Notes: a model not told the origin generated them from the letters alone. A stretch of DNA of 64,000 nt from Campylobacter sp. CN_NE2 (GCF_027797465.1 NZ_CP115608.1:1116001-1180000); one strand, 5' to 3'. Positions 23,314 through 36,142 are shown, counted from the stretch's first letter. A program made the numbers and translations.

Positions 23314-24798
23314 TTATGCAAAGAATATGTAAGTATAAAGTGTTAAAATAATCGCTGCGCAAGGTGCTAGGCGAAGACCTGATCTTCTAAGATCTCTTTG
23401 TTTTATCTCGCCCGTTCCAAATACAAGTGCATTTGGCGGAGTTGCAACCGGCATAATAAATGCACAACTTGCTCCAATTCCGATAATGATAACAAGCGTT
23501 TCTTTTGGCATTCCAAGAGAATCTGCAATCGCCGCAAAAACAGGCACCAAAAGCGCGGCACTGGCAGTATTGCTTGTAAATTCAGTCGTTCCGATGATAA
23601 ATAGAGCAACGCAGAAGATTACAACGATTTTTGGTAAGCCACCAATAACGCTAGCAACGGCATTTCCTAGCACAAATGAAGCTCCTGTTTGACCCAAAAT
23701 CGCACTTAGAGTTAAACCGCCGCCAAATAGCAACAATACGCCCCACTCGGTATTATCTGAAACTTCCTTCCAAGTTGCAAGTCCTCCTACTACAACGCTA
23801 ATGGCAGCAGCAATAGCAATCCAAGCATCACTTAGTCTAAATGGTACACCCATATCTGTTAAAACGCCGTTTAACGGTTTTGAGAATATCCACAAAAATG
23901 CAGTTATGCAAAATACTATTGTAGTAAAAACCCTATCTCTATTCCAAGGAATTTGCTCGATTTTCATTTCGATTTTATAGTTTAAATTTGGTTTAAACGC
24001 AAAATACATAACAGCAAGCATTGTTGGAAATAAAATCAACATTATCGGCAAACCAACTTTGAACCAGTCAAAAAAGCTAAAATCAAGCTCTTTTGCAGCA
24101 ATCATATTTGGCGGTGAGCCAACTAGCGTTCCAAGCCCGCCGATACTAGCAGAATATGCAATTCCGATTAGCAAAAATAGTTTTGTGCCTCTATCTTTTT
24201 CGTCCATATTTGAACAAATTCCCAAAGCCAAAGGAAGCATAATCGCAGCAGTTGCGGTATTTGAAACCCACATTGACAAAAACGCAGTTGCGATACAGAT
24301 TAAAATCGCAGAAACGCCAAGTCTGCCACCTGCTTTTGAGATTAGCCACATTGCAAGTTTGCGATCTAGTTTTTGAACATGAAGAGCTGCCGCTAGTGCA
24401 AAACCGCCAAAAAATACATAAATCGTAGGATCTGCAAATGTCGCCATGGCCGATTTTATTGTCATTGGCGTAAATTTGCCATCAGTTACCTTACCAACTC
24501 CGATTAAAACGCCAAGAATTGGCACCATCAACGCAGTAATCGTAATATGCACAGCCTCAGTTAGCCACATAATGGCAATAAATAGCAACAACGCTAAACC
24601 CTTGCTTGGATTTGGTTCAAACGGCAAAATCGCATACAAACCAAACGACAAAACCGCCGCAATCGCCATTATAACGATACTGCGAACTGGAAATGGTCGA
24701 GAATAATGCGTCTCATGAACCATTTCTTCTACCCCGTGCGGAGAATTATCGATCTCCATAGCAGAGACAGTAGAATTTTCATTTTTGTTTTCTTCCAT
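23314..24798 (-). CDS. DASS-family sodium/dicarboxylate (SLC13-type) transporter
   Basis: This 494-residue inner-membrane protein has about twelve hydrophobic segments and DASS signatures: WVSNTATAAIMLPLALGIC with SNT, GSPPNMIAAKELDFSFFDW, TEFTSNTASAALLVPVFAAIA with the second SNT, and ATPPNALVFGTGEI. The two SNT motifs form the substrate and sodium sites. Substrates are probably C4-dicarboxylates such as fumarate, malate or succinate; the exact one is unknown. The N-terminus has a 40-residue hydrophilic extension. Start ATG follows AAAGGAAAAAA. Confidence 0.9.
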   Translation of the reverse strand: MEENKNENSTVSAMEIDNSPHGVEEMVHETHYSRPFPVRSIVIMAIAAVLSFGLYAILPFEPNPSKGLALLLFIAIMWLTEAVHITITALMVPILGVLIGVGKVTDGKFTPMTIKSAMATFADPTIYVFFGGFALAAALHVQKLDRKLAMWLISKAGGRLGVSAILICIATAFLSMWVSNTATAAIMLPLALGICSNMDEKDRGTKLFLLIGIAYSASIGGLGTLVGSPPNMIAAKELDFSFFDWFKVGLPIMLILFPTMLAVMYFAFKPNLNYKIEMKIEQIPWNRDRVFTTIVFCITAFLWIFSKPLNGVLTDMGVPFRLSDAWIAIAAAISVVVGGLATWKEVSDNTEWGVLLLFGGGLTLSAILGQTGASFVLGNAVASVIGGLPKIVVIFCVALFIIGTTEFTSNTASAALLVPVFAAIADSLGMPKETLVIIIGIGASCAFIMPVATPPNALVFGTGEIKQRDLRRSGLRLAPCAAIILTLYTYIFFA

Positions 24799-25066
24799 TT
24801 TTTTCCTTTCGTAAAATTTTAAATCAAATTCTATAAAACAAATACTAATTTGCTAATAAATTTAAATCAATTTAAGCAAAATTTAATTTTAAATATTACA
24901 AATTGTAACACTTTGGAAAATTTTAAAGTCAATTATAAATTTTTTATTAAAAAAAAATTGTTATTTTTTTGGATAATTTAGATTTAAATAAAAAGAATTT
25001 GAGTAAATTTGTAGCAAATTTGCAAATTCGGCTTTAAAATTTATGCCAAATTTGCAAATTTTATCT

Positions 25067-26773
25067 TTAAAAAACTTCTACTTCGGATTGTTCTAAATTG
25101 GATTTTATAGTTTCGCTTTCATAAATTTTTTGGCAAATTTGCGCTTCTTCGTCGTCGCCTTTTTCAAATTTTATATACGCCTCTTTTTCATCTGTTTTTT
25201 CAAAAATCGAAATTTTTATGCACTTTTTATTTTTGGTCAATAAATGCACCGAATTCGCTGAAATCGCTTCAAATTTAACATTTGTCATCTTATCAAAACT
25301 TTGGGCAAATCTGCCTTGTGAGAGATGATACGCAAACAAATCATTTCTCATCGCCATAAAATCGCCTACGCTAAGAGCTACGATTTTATCGTCGTTGTAT
25401 TCATTTAACGGCGAAGGAATTCGCTTATCTCCAACGATAAATTCTTTTGTTTTTGGATCTAGCGAAAAATCTATAATAAATCCATCGCCTTGCGGTTTTG
25501 CAAATTCTTTAAGCTGAGATTCTACCAAAATTCCAAAAAGTGCCAAATGCGGATAAGCACTTAAAAATTCACTCGCACTTGCGCTAGAAACGAACGAACC
25601 TTTAAAATTTATGTTATCAAAAATTTTCTCTCCGCCTACAAAATTACTCATATCAAAATCCGATTTTAGCGATAATTTATCGCTTTTTGTATTTTCTAGG
25701 CTAAGGTTATTTAGCGAAATTTTCATACCTTTTTTGAAAATCTCAGCCATGATTTTTTCAGTTTCTTCCTTGCCTAATTCTTTAAAATTCACGCCGTTTT
25801 TGGCAATATACTCGATAAAATTTTTATCGATTTGAAAATTTATATCTGAATTTATATTTTTTATCTCGGTGCCGTAAAGCTCAAATGAGCCGATTTTGCT
25901 CTTGTCATTTAAAATGCCAAATTCGCTACCAATCTCGCTTTTACCGATACTTGAAATATCTTTTAACATAAAAAGATTGCTGTTATCTGCGATTATGCCA
26001 AAGTTTTTTGCGCTAATATCATATTCGTAATTTCCCATAGGAATTAAATCATTGCTTAAATTTGCCAAACTCTCAGGATTTGCAAATTTGATTGCGTAAT
26101 CCACCCCGCCAAATGCCATTTTACTCTCTTTTATACCTAATTCTTTGCCTAAATCACTAAGCTTAAATTCGCCATCTTCTAGCATAAATTTGACATCTTT
26201 TAGTTCGTTGTTAGTATTTAAATTTGATAAAAGTGAAATGCCGCTAAATGCGAATTTATCGCTTTTTAAATCGGCTAAATTTGCTAAAATTTCACTTCCA
26301 CTTACGCCTACTTTTGAATTTATTTCTAACGGCGTGGCAGTATTAAAAAGCTCGTTTGAAATTTTTGCATAACTTGGCGTTAAAATCGTAACTTTTCCTT
26401 TGCTTTCAAATCCGTTTGCAACGCCCAAAATAGAGTGATTTACTTCATAATCATATCTAAATTCAAAGTCGTCTTTAAAATAGCTTTTGATTTCGTTTTT
26501 TATTTCGCTTACAATCTCTTTTTCTTCGCCCATTAAAAATTTTTCCACATTTTCGTCAATTACAGCATAAATTTTTTCTTTTTTTACCAAGCCCTCAACT
26601 ACGCCCTCTGACGCACCAAAACCGCGATTAAATTCGCTTTTTTTAACTTCAAATTCGCTATTTTGAGTGATAAAATTTTCGACTTCATTTTGCACGCCAC
26701 CGCCCAAAAAATATGTCGCACCAAGACCTAATAAAACCAAAACAACCACAACGGCAAGAATTTTTTTCATCAT
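25067..26773 (-). CDS. DUF945 (YdgA-like) protein
   Basis: This 568-residue protein has a single N-terminal membrane segment (ILAVVVVLVLLGLGATYFLGGG) and a long periplasmic part with beta-rich repeats, including LTPSYAKISNELFNTATPLEINSKVGVSGS, which fits the DUF945/YdgA family. Members are of unknown function and thought to face the periplasm. Two adjacent ATG codons start the frame after AAGGAAA; the second also has the site. It is divergent from pyrG and isolated. Confidence 0.75.
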   Translation of the reverse strand: MMKKILAVVVVLVLLGLGATYFLGGGVQNEVENFITQNSEFEVKKSEFNRGFGASEGVVEGLVKKEKIYAVIDENVEKFLMGEEKEIVSEIKNEIKSYFKDDFEFRYDYEVNHSILGVANGFESKGKVTILTPSYAKISNELFNTATPLEINSKVGVSGSEILANLADLKSDKFAFSGISLLSNLNTNNELKDVKFMLEDGEFKLSDLGKELGIKESKMAFGGVDYAIKFANPESLANLSNDLIPMGNYEYDISAKNFGIIADNSNLFMLKDISSIGKSEIGSEFGILNDKSKIGSFELYGTEIKNINSDINFQIDKNFIEYIAKNGVNFKELGKEETEKIMAEIFKKGMKISLNNLSLENTKSDKLSLKSDFDMSNFVGGEKIFDNINFKGSFVSSASASEFLSAYPHLALFGILVESQLKEFAKPQGDGFIIDFSLDPKTKEFIVGDKRIPSPLNEYNDDKIVALSVGDFMAMRNDLFAYHLSQGRFAQSFDKMTNVKFEAISANSVHLLTKNKKCIKISIFEKTDEKEAYIKFEKGDDEEAQICQKIYESETIKSNLEQSEVEVF

Positions 26774-26856
26774 TTTCCTTTTTTTAAATTTGAAGCCATA
26801 ATTTTACTAAAATTTTATAAATTTCCAATATAAACCTTTTATAACCTTAAAAAAGG

Positions 26857-26862
26857 TATAAT
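26857..26862 (+). promoter_or_regulatory. -10 box for pyrG
   Basis: TATAAT in AAAAGGTATAATCACG, 36 bases before the pyrG ATG, the same extended form as before secG and rpmI. Confidence 0.65.
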
Positions 26863-26877
26863 CACGCCATTAAATAA

Positions 26878-30094
<3,217 letters not shown>

Positions 30095-30103
<9 letters not shown>

Positions 30104-30120
30104 CAAATTTGCTATGGAAT
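30095..30120. terminator. Bidirectional hairpin between recJ and the AraC gene
   Basis: A perfect 26-base palindrome, ATTCCATAGCAAATTTGCTATGGAAT, overlaps the recJ stop. It lies six bases from the end of the convergent regulator gene, so it can act in both directions. Confidence 0.65.
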
Positions 30121-30125
30121 TTAGC

Positions 30126-31025
30126 CTACAAACCTAAACTAGCGTGGGCTTTCGGTGAAATTCCATACATTCTAGCGTATTCTCTATTGAACTGCGACGG
30201 ACTTTCATAGCCCACCGCAAAGGCAATGTCAGAAACCTTTGCTTTTTGTGAATTTAGCATATTTCGCGCCTCTTCAAGACGAATTCTTTTTTGAAATTGT
30301 ATCGGCGAGAGCGAAGTTACGATTTTAAAATTTTGATACAAAGACGATTCACTCATATCGACCAAATTTGCTAGTTCTTTTATGTTAAGTTTTTCGCTGA
30401 AATTCGTGCGAATTTCAGCAACAGCCATAGAAATTTTGTTTGGAATACTTCCGCTAACGGCAAATTTAGCCAAAAAATCACCACTATTTTCGCTCAAAAC
30501 TAAATGATAAAGTATCTCTTTGAGTATCAAATTTGACATATTTTTGACATATTTTTTATCTTTTCCACACAAGCTAACAAGACGATAAACAAGCTCTAAA
30601 AGCTCCGAATTTATAGTGCCTAAAAGTATTCCTTTTTCGCTTTTCGCATTTGTGCTAGTTCTAAATTCTCCGACACTTTTGATGACATCATAGACATCGG
30701 CAAGACTAAATTTGATAACCAAAGATACAAAAGGCTCATCTTTTGAAGCTTCCTGAATTTTAACATTTATCGGCAAATGAGCGCACGAAAGTAGATACCT
30801 TTGGCGACCATAACTTGCAAGCTCGTCGCCAAAACTAACCTCTTTTGAACCTTGTAGAATTATGCATAAAGACGGCTCATAAATAGAGCAAGAAAAATTT
30901 GTAGTTTCAAGCGTTTTATAAAAACTCAAAGACGGAATTTCTGTTTCTAAAATACCGCTAAAATCAAACTTTGAAGTGATAAAATTATAAATTTCTTTTC
31001 TATAAAATTCTACGCTATTTTCCAT
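30126..31025 (-). CDS. AraC-family transcription regulator
   Basis: This 299-residue protein has an AraC-type N-terminal ligand domain (SIYEPSLCIILQGSKEVSFGDE, YLLSCAHLPINVKI) and a C-terminal pair of helix-turn-helix motifs (LNIKELANLVDMSESSLYQNFKIVTSLSPIQFQKRIRLEEARNML and VSDIAFAVGYESPSQFNREYARMYGISPKAH, read in pieces). It belongs to the AraC_N group common next to oxidoreductases and small stress genes. The target is unknown; the NTF2-like gene upstream on the same strand is a candidate. Start ATG follows GGAGCCAAAA. Confidence 0.88.
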   Translation of the reverse strand: MENSVEFYRKEIYNFITSKFDFSGILETEIPSLSFYKTLETTNFSCSIYEPSLCIILQGSKEVSFGDELASYGRQRYLLSCAHLPINVKIQEASKDEPFVSLVIKFSLADVYDVIKSVGEFRTSTNAKSEKGILLGTINSELLELVYRLVSLCGKDKKYVKNMSNLILKEILYHLVLSENSGDFLAKFAVSGSIPNKISMAVAEIRTNFSEKLNIKELANLVDMSESSLYQNFKIVTSLSPIQFQKRIRLEEARNMLNSQKAKVSDIAFAVGYESPSQFNREYARMYGISPKAHASLGL

Positions 31026-31174
31026 TTTTGGCTCCTTAAAATTTTTAAAATTATATAATTTTAAATTTAAGTTAAAGTAAATTTATAGAATTAGGCAAGA
31101 AAATTATATAAATTTGGCTACATTTATATAATAAATTTACAAAATTATCGTGACAAAATAATAAATTTACAAAA

Positions 31175-31492
31175 TCAGATTGATTGATAATTTTTTTGAA
31201 CCAAAATCTTTTCGGCTACGATTTTAAAAATTTTACAACCCCGTTTTCCGCCTGTTTCGCTCCACTCCAAAATCACCCACTCGCCATCTTCAAAGATATT
31301 ATCGGCTTTTCTAGCTTTTGCGCTTTGCAAATCTTTTTTGATATAGCCAAAAAGTTCGTCCCAACCAAACATCGGTTCGCCGTTCGTTCTTTGGATAACT
31401 GCGTTTTTGTTGTAAAATTCGCCCAAAGCTTCGGCGTTTTTAGCGTTAAAAACTTCCATATATTTTGCGATTAACTCTTTTGAATTGGGCAT
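31175..31492 (-). CDS. NTF2-like (SnoaL-type) small protein
   Basis: This 105-residue protein fits the NTF2-like fold: a helical start (KELIAKYMEVFNAKNAEALGEFY) followed by a strand-rich part with EDGEWVILEWSETGG and a short end, similar to the SnoaL-like nuclear-transport-factor 2 family. Members are small enzymes or binding domains. It lies 149 bases upstream of the AraC gene on the same strand. Ribosome site AAAAGGAAAAACA. Function is unknown. Confidence 0.7.
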   Translation of the reverse strand: MPNSKELIAKYMEVFNAKNAEALGEFYNKNAVIQRTNGEPMFGWDELFGYIKKDLQSAKARKADNIFEDGEWVILEWSETGGKRGCKIFKIVAEKILVQKNYQSI

Positions 31493-31563
31493 TGTTTTTC
31501 CTTTTTATGAGATATGAAATTATACTGAATTTCTCGCCCTTTTTCAAACCAAAAAATGCAAAT

Positions 31564-32376
31564 TTAAAAGAATAGTTTTATAAATAGCTCTTTTAAAAAG
31601 TCAAATAGTTGCCAATTTAAATTTTTTATAAAACTTGGGAGTCCCCATAAAAATATCCAAATATAAAAAGCAAAAATATAAACGAGAGAAAAAGTTATAT
31701 ATAAAAATCTTTTTGTAACTTTTTTTGTAGTGGCGGTTAAAATACCGATTAAATCGAATAAACTTGCCAACAAAGCCGACAAAATAATAACTATGAAAGA
31801 CCATAAATTTTCTAATGGATTTTCTAATGGAGCGGGAGAACTCAATATTACCCTAAGCACGGATATTATACAGGTTGGCACAATAAATCCGATACAAATA
31901 TATGAAAAAATCGCTGAAATAACAAAAGCGTAATTTTTGCTCATAGAAAAAAGCAAAATTTGGTTTTTGTGGAAAATCGGCATCACTAGATATGGGGATA
32001 ATACAAAGAATTTAAGAAATAAAAATTTTAAGTCAAATGATTCTACAATAAATGGAATAGTAAAAGTAATAATGGCAAATAGTATAATAATTCCTAAAAA
32101 TTTTTCCATATTCAGTCTAAATTTTGCACGATATGCGTGATAATAGATAATTTTTTGAAAAATAAGTCGCAAACTAATTGCAAAAAGTGCCACAATGAAT
32201 GCCAAACTTTTGGTGTCATCAGTAAATTTTAAAAAAAATAGCGACAAAAATATAACAAACATAACCATAAATTCAATCAAAAACAGCCTTTTTATTTTTG
32301 GCAAATTTTGGCTAAATTTGACGGCGTCGATATTTGGTTCAAAATTTTCTTTTAAATTTTTTAATTTTTCTATCAT
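31564..32376 (-). CDS. Multi-spanning membrane protein, unknown function
   Basis: This 270-residue protein has about seven hydrophobic segments (LFLIEFMVMFVIFLSLFFLKF, SLAFIVALFAISLRLIFQK, FLGIIILFAIITFTIPFIV, YAFVISAIFSYICIGFIVP and others) after a short charged N-terminus. I recognise no family. The ATG at 32376 overlaps the TGA of the MmcQ/YjbR gene by four bases and is preferred over a TTG five codons upstream. It is therefore coupled to that gene. Base composition is more AT-rich than the neighbours. Confidence 0.65.
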   Translation of the reverse strand: MIEKLKNLKENFEPNIDAVKFSQNLPKIKRLFLIEFMVMFVIFLSLFFLKFTDDTKSLAFIVALFAISLRLIFQKIIYYHAYRAKFRLNMEKFLGIIILFAIITFTIPFIVESFDLKFLFLKFFVLSPYLVMPIFHKNQILLFSMSKNYAFVISAIFSYICIGFIVPTCIISVLRVILSSPAPLENPLENLWSFIVIILSALLASLFDLIGILTATTKKVTKRFLYITFSLVYIFAFYIWIFLWGLPSFIKNLNWQLFDFLKELFIKLFF

Positions 32377-32735
32377 CTTGTCAAATTCCAACTCTCATCA
32401 ATCAAATCTTCTACTTGCGACTTTGGCAGGACATTTAAAATTACACTTATCCAGTGTTTTTTATTCATGTGATAGGCAGGAAAAATTCCTTTATTATCAT
32501 GCAAAATGACGGCAAGTTCGGGGTCGCATTTAAGATTTATTACGCTTATGGTTTTATTGCCTATTACTCCAAGAGAACTTTGTGGAATTTGCATAAAAAG
32601 GCAAAACCATTTCCCGCTTTTTTTATGACGAAATACGCCAATTTCATTGTTATTACTAAAAGGAAAATCAGCCTTTACGCCGTAAGTATCAAGCATAAAT
32701 TTGCTTAATTCTACAAAGTTTTTAAATTTGCTCAT
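32373..32735 (-). CDS. MmcQ/YjbR-family protein
   Basis: This 120-residue cytoplasmic protein matches the MmcQ/YjbR fold (CyaY-like): DTYGVKADFPFSNNNEIGVFRHKKSGKWFCLFMQI and KCDPELAVILHDNKGIFPAYHMNKKHWISVILN, the latter with the typical HMNK-W segment. Some members bind DNA, but the function is unsettled. Its stop overlaps the start of the downstream membrane-protein gene. Upstream, 27 bases away, ends the cytidylate-kinase-like gene. Confidence 0.85.
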   Translation of the reverse strand: MSKFKNFVELSKFMLDTYGVKADFPFSNNNEIGVFRHKKSGKWFCLFMQIPQSSLGVIGNKTISVINLKCDPELAVILHDNKGIFPAYHMNKKHWISVILNVLPKSQVEDLIDESWNLTR

Positions 32736-32762
32736 CTAAATTTGCGCCTCAATCTGGGGGAA

Positions 32763-33329
32763 TTACAACCTATGCGAAATGAAAAACTCGATTAACTCCA
32801 CAGCATTATCCACGCCACAAACGCCCGTGTTTATGCACAAATCATAAAACGCCGAACCGCCCCACTCTTCGCCTGTATAATAGCGATGAAATCTCGCTCT
32901 GCCGTTGTCGCTCTCGCTCATATACTCGGCGACTTTACTCGGCGAAATACCGGAAGCGATGAGCCGTTTTTGCTTAAATTCGCTAGGTGCGTGCAAAAAT
33001 ACGCTAAAAAAGTCCTTTTTGCCACGCAAAAAGCAGTTCGCACAACGCCCCATAATGATATAATCGCCATTTTCAAGCAGTTTTTGATAAATTTCTTTTA
33101 TAAATTTTGTGCTTTGCTCGTCTGCCATTTCGTTACCTGAAATGGCTTGAAGTAGCGAATTTACGGGCGTTTCATTGTAAAAACGATACGCTTGTTCAAA
33201 ATACCCAAACTCGTCTGCTTTTTTTAGCAATCTATCTTGATCTAAATACTCAAAACCAAGCTTTTTGGCTAGTTTTACGACTAGCTCCCTGCCCCCTGCA
33301 CCTGTTTGCCTACCGATTGAGATTATCAT
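32763..33329 (-). CDS. Cytidylate-kinase-like family protein
   Basis: This 188-residue protein has a P-loop-like start IISIGRQTGAGGRELVVKLAKKLGFEYLD, followed by YIIMGRCANCFLRGKKDFFSVFLHAP and a C-terminal YDLCINTG segment. This is the Cytidylate_kin2 family, nucleotide-kinase fold proteins of unknown substrate, distinct from Cmk. The glycine-rich loop lacks the classical GKST, having GAGGRE. Start ATG follows GGGATAAGAA. Confidence 0.85.
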   Translation of the reverse strand: MIISIGRQTGAGGRELVVKLAKKLGFEYLDQDRLLKKADEFGYFEQAYRFYNETPVNSLLQAISGNEMADEQSTKFIKEIYQKLLENGDYIIMGRCANCFLRGKKDFFSVFLHAPSEFKQKRLIASGISPSKVAEYMSESDNGRARFHRYYTGEEWGGSAFYDLCINTGVCGVDNAVELIEFFISHRL

Positions 33330-33349
33330 TTCTTATCCCTTAAATTTGC

Positions 33350-34228
33350 TCAAATATTATTAAAAAACTTTTCGTCAATTTCATAATCTTTTATTTCTTT
33401 TAAACCAAGCCCATATTGAGCCAATTTTTCCATAAATTCTTCGCCGTCGATTAAATCAATCTGTTTTTTGCCTGATTTCATAGCTTCTTCTTTGGCGTCT
33501 CGCGTAAAACTTCCCGTAGTTATAAATAGACCTTTTTCTATATCAGTTGTCAAAGAACCGCGAAAATCCCGTATCGCAGAAGCGCCAACAGAGCCACTAT
33601 ATCGTTTGCACTGAAATGCAACATTAAATGTAAAAATTCCATTTAGTTTAAATTTTCCTGTTCCGTCTATGCCGCCATCACCAGTTTTTTTAGTAACCTC
33701 AACTTCCACAAAACCACACTCTCTAAGTAGATGTTGCGTAAGTCTTTCGAAAGCAAAAGGATTCATATTCGTTAATATATTTAATAGTTTGTTTTTCCAA
33801 GTTTGAAATTCTTCATTTTCTTCGGCATATTCTAGTTTTTGCTCCAAAACTTTATCGTTTTGTTTATTTTCTTTTATTTTTTTATTTTTATTAAATTCTT
33901 CGATTATTTCTTGCGGATTTATATTTTCCAATTTTGCAAATTCCGGCGTTATAGACCATACTCCGCGACTACTATTTGTTATGGCACCAAAAGATTTAAG
34001 ATATGTTCTAGCCCAAGCTAATTGATAGTCTAGCTCACTTCTTTGAGTATCTAAATGCGTAATTTCTAAAAAATTATCATCAACATTTAATATTTCAATA
34101 GTTTTGCTGAATATTTCGGTATTCGAAGCAGAATTTCCTTTTGCTTTTAAAGCTAAAAATGTGGCTTCTATAAGTTTATCAAATGGATATTTATCTCTCA
34201 ATATTTTCCAATTTGAATTTTGTTTCAT
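33350..34228 (-). CDS. Mrr-type restriction endonuclease
   Basis: This 292-residue protein has an N-terminal Mrr_N winged-helix (residues 1-100, YPFDKLIEATFLALKAKGNSAS) and a C-terminal Mrr_cat nuclease domain with PD-(D/E)xK residues in FERLTQHLLRECGFVEVEVT, GDGGIDGTG and FQCKRYSG. Family members cut modified DNA (type IV restriction) or respond to stress-induced methylation. No methyltransferase or specificity gene lies beside it. The middle (110-145) is Lys/Glu-rich. Start follows AAGGAAATGAT. Confidence 0.9.
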   Translation of the reverse strand: MKQNSNWKILRDKYPFDKLIEATFLALKAKGNSASNTEIFSKTIEILNVDDNFLEITHLDTQRSELDYQLAWARTYLKSFGAITNSSRGVWSITPEFAKLENINPQEIIEEFNKNKKIKENKQNDKVLEQKLEYAEENEEFQTWKNKLLNILTNMNPFAFERLTQHLLRECGFVEVEVTKKTGDGGIDGTGKFKLNGIFTFNVAFQCKRYSGSVGASAIRDFRGSLTTDIEKGLFITTGSFTRDAKEEAMKSGKKQIDLIDGEEFMEKLAQYGLGLKEIKDYEIDEKFFNNI

Positions 34229-34271
34229 ATCATTTCCTTAATATAAATTCTAAGAATTATACCAAATTTAC

Positions 34272-34964
34272 CTACAAAAACATCGCAAAAATACTTGCTC
34301 CGACGACGGTTAAAAGCCCCGTAACAGCTAATGCAAGTGAAGCCATAGCGCCTTCTATGCTTCCCATTTCGATTGCCCTTGCTACGCCCATTGCATGACT
34401 TGCTGCGCCAAGCGCCAATCCTTTTGCAACGCTATTTTTCACACGAAAAAGCTTTAAGAAAAACGCACCGCACATATTTCCAAAAATGCCCGTTATGATG
34501 ATAGAAGCTACCGTTATGGTTACTACTCCGCCTAGCTTTTCGCTAACGCCCATACCGATTGGCGCGGTTACGGATTTTGGTAGTAGAGTTACAAAAAATT
34601 CGTGATTTAATCCAAAAATCAAAGCCAAAATATAAATGCTAACTAAACCGCCGATAACGCCACCGATGAGACCTGCAAAAATCGCTTTTAGGTTGTTTTT
34701 TAGCAAATTTAACTGCTCGTAAAGTGGCACAGCAAGGCAAATCGTAAGCGGTGTAAGAAAAAAACTGATATATTTTGCGCCGTTGTTGAAGTTTTCATAA
34801 GGTATATCAAAAACGAGCAAAACACCGATAACTAGCAAATTTGAAACCAAAAGCGGATTTAAAATCGCAAATTTGAAGCGTTTTTTTAAAACTAAGCTGA
34901 TTTGAAATGCTGCCAAGCACAAAAACACGCCAAAAAAGACCGAATTTAACAAAACTTCTCTCAT
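34272..34964 (-). CDS. lrgB: LrgB-family membrane protein
   Basis: This 230-residue protein has six to seven hydrophobic segments and the LrgB/CidB signature: SFFLTPLTICLAVPLYEQLNLLK, LPKSVTAPIGMGVSEKLGG and AASHAMGVARAIEMGSIEGAMASLAL. It works with LrgA in murein-hydrolase or metabolite (pyruvate/glycolate) export control in other bacteria. Its ATG overlaps the lrgA TGA by four bases. Confidence 0.92.
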   Translation of the reverse strand: MREVLLNSVFFGVFLCLAAFQISLVLKKRFKFAILNPLLVSNLLVIGVLLVFDIPYENFNNGAKYISFFLTPLTICLAVPLYEQLNLLKNNLKAIFAGLIGGVIGGLVSIYILALIFGLNHEFFVTLLPKSVTAPIGMGVSEKLGGVVTITVASIIITGIFGNMCGAFFLKLFRVKNSVAKGLALGAASHAMGVARAIEMGSIEGAMASLALAVTGLLTVVGASIFAMFL

Positions 34965-35413
34965 AGTTCGTCCTTTTTAGGTGCAGAATTTAGCGAATTT
35001 TCGCCATTTTTTGACGGCTCGTTTTGCGAATTTTCAAATTTTTTATAAAGTCTTTCTTTTTCCTTTTTTAGCGTTTGATTGTAAAAATATTGCGCGATGA
35101 CGCCGCAACTTGCGATAACGGCGATGGTCGAAACCAGCGTAATAACAACAAACGGAAACAAATTTTTAACCAACAAATCCCCTGCAACTAAAATTCCTAC
35201 TCCCGCAGGGATAAAAATCACAGGCATAATCTCTATAAAAAATGTCGCCGTTTCACGCACCCACGCGACTTTAACGACTTTAAAATAAAACGCCAAAAAC
35301 ATAATCACAAGCCCGTAAATGCTAGCCGGAATCGGCGCAGGAATCAGCCACGCTAGGACTTCTGCGAGAAATGTAACGGCGATGATGATGGTAAATTGTC
35401 TTAAATATTTCAT
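34961..35413 (-). CDS. lrgA: CidA/LrgA-family membrane protein
   Basis: This 150-residue holin-like protein has four membrane segments with the family pattern AWLIPAPIPASIYGLVIMFLAF and TATFFIEIMPVIFIPAGVGI. The C-terminus is an unusually long charged tail (about 35 residues, KKEKERLYKKFENSQNEPSKN) absent in short members. I use the ATG at 35413 with AAGAGTG upstream; a longer frame starts at 35449 without support. First gene of a two-gene unit with lrgB. Confidence 0.9.
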   Translation of the reverse strand: MKYLRQFTIIIAVTFLAEVLAWLIPAPIPASIYGLVIMFLAFYFKVVKVAWVRETATFFIEIMPVIFIPAGVGILVAGDLLVKNLFPFVVITLVSTIAVIASCGVIAQYFYNQTLKKEKERLYKKFENSQNEPSKNGENSLNSAPKKDEL

Positions 35414-35530
35414 TTTCACTCTTTTAAAAAAATCCTGCAAATTTAGCACTAATGCGGTAAATAGTTTCTAAATTTGCTAAAATTTACTAAATTTTTTAAA
35501 CTAACACTAACTAACAAAATCTTGTTAGTG

Positions 35531-36142
35531 CTAAATTTTCAAATTTTTATAACTGCTTTTTAGCGTTAGTAAAAATTTATCAATTTCTTTGTTTAATGCC
35601 TTAAAATCGGAGCTATTGTCGATTACAAAGTTTGCTAATTCTCTCTTTTTTTCGGTATCGATTTGCAAATTTATCCTAACTAACGCTTCACTTTCTGTTA
35701 GTGAATTTCGTTTTGAAATTCTGCTAATTAGCACTTCTTTTGGCGCATGAACGACCACGACCTTGTCAAATTCGCTGTAATTTGCTTTTTCAAAAAACAA
35801 CGGAATATCGACAAAATAAGGAATTTGCGTTTTTTCAAGCTCGTTGCAAGTTTGCAAAATTTCAGCTTTAATGCGCGGGTGGAGCAAATTTTCTAAAATT
35901 TGCATTTTTGCCTTGTCGTTAAAAACCAAATTTCCTAACTTTTTTCGCAAAACTTTTCCGTTTTCGACAAATTCCGAGCCAAATTCCAAAGCTACTTCGC
36001 TATGCAAATCATCTAAAACTCGGTGCGAAATTTCATCGGCGTCAATCACTTTAAATCCGTATAATTTTAAAATATTACAAACCGTGCTTTTGCCCGAACC
36101 AATGGAGCCTGTGATAACAAAAGCGTGTTTAAATTTATCCAT
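35531..36142 (-). CDS. coaE: Dephospho-CoA kinase
   Basis: This 203-residue enzyme performs the last step of coenzyme A synthesis, phosphorylating the ribose of dephospho-CoA. The P-loop is FVITGSIGSGKSTVCNILK, followed by KVIDADEISHRVL and HPRIKAEIL, then VVVHAPKEVLISRISKRNSLTESEALVRI. Length is standard. It is divergent from purM. A small GTTAG-based hairpin at 35510-35529 lies just past its end and may terminate it. Confidence 0.95.
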   Translation of the reverse strand: MDKFKHAFVITGSIGSGKSTVCNILKLYGFKVIDADEISHRVLDDLHSEVALEFGSEFVENGKVLRKKLGNLVFNDKAKMQILENLLHPRIKAEILQTCNELEKTQIPYFVDIPLFFEKANYSEFDKVVVVHAPKEVLISRISKRNSLTESEALVRINLQIDTEKKRELANFVIDNSSDFKALNKEIDKFLLTLKSSYKNLKI

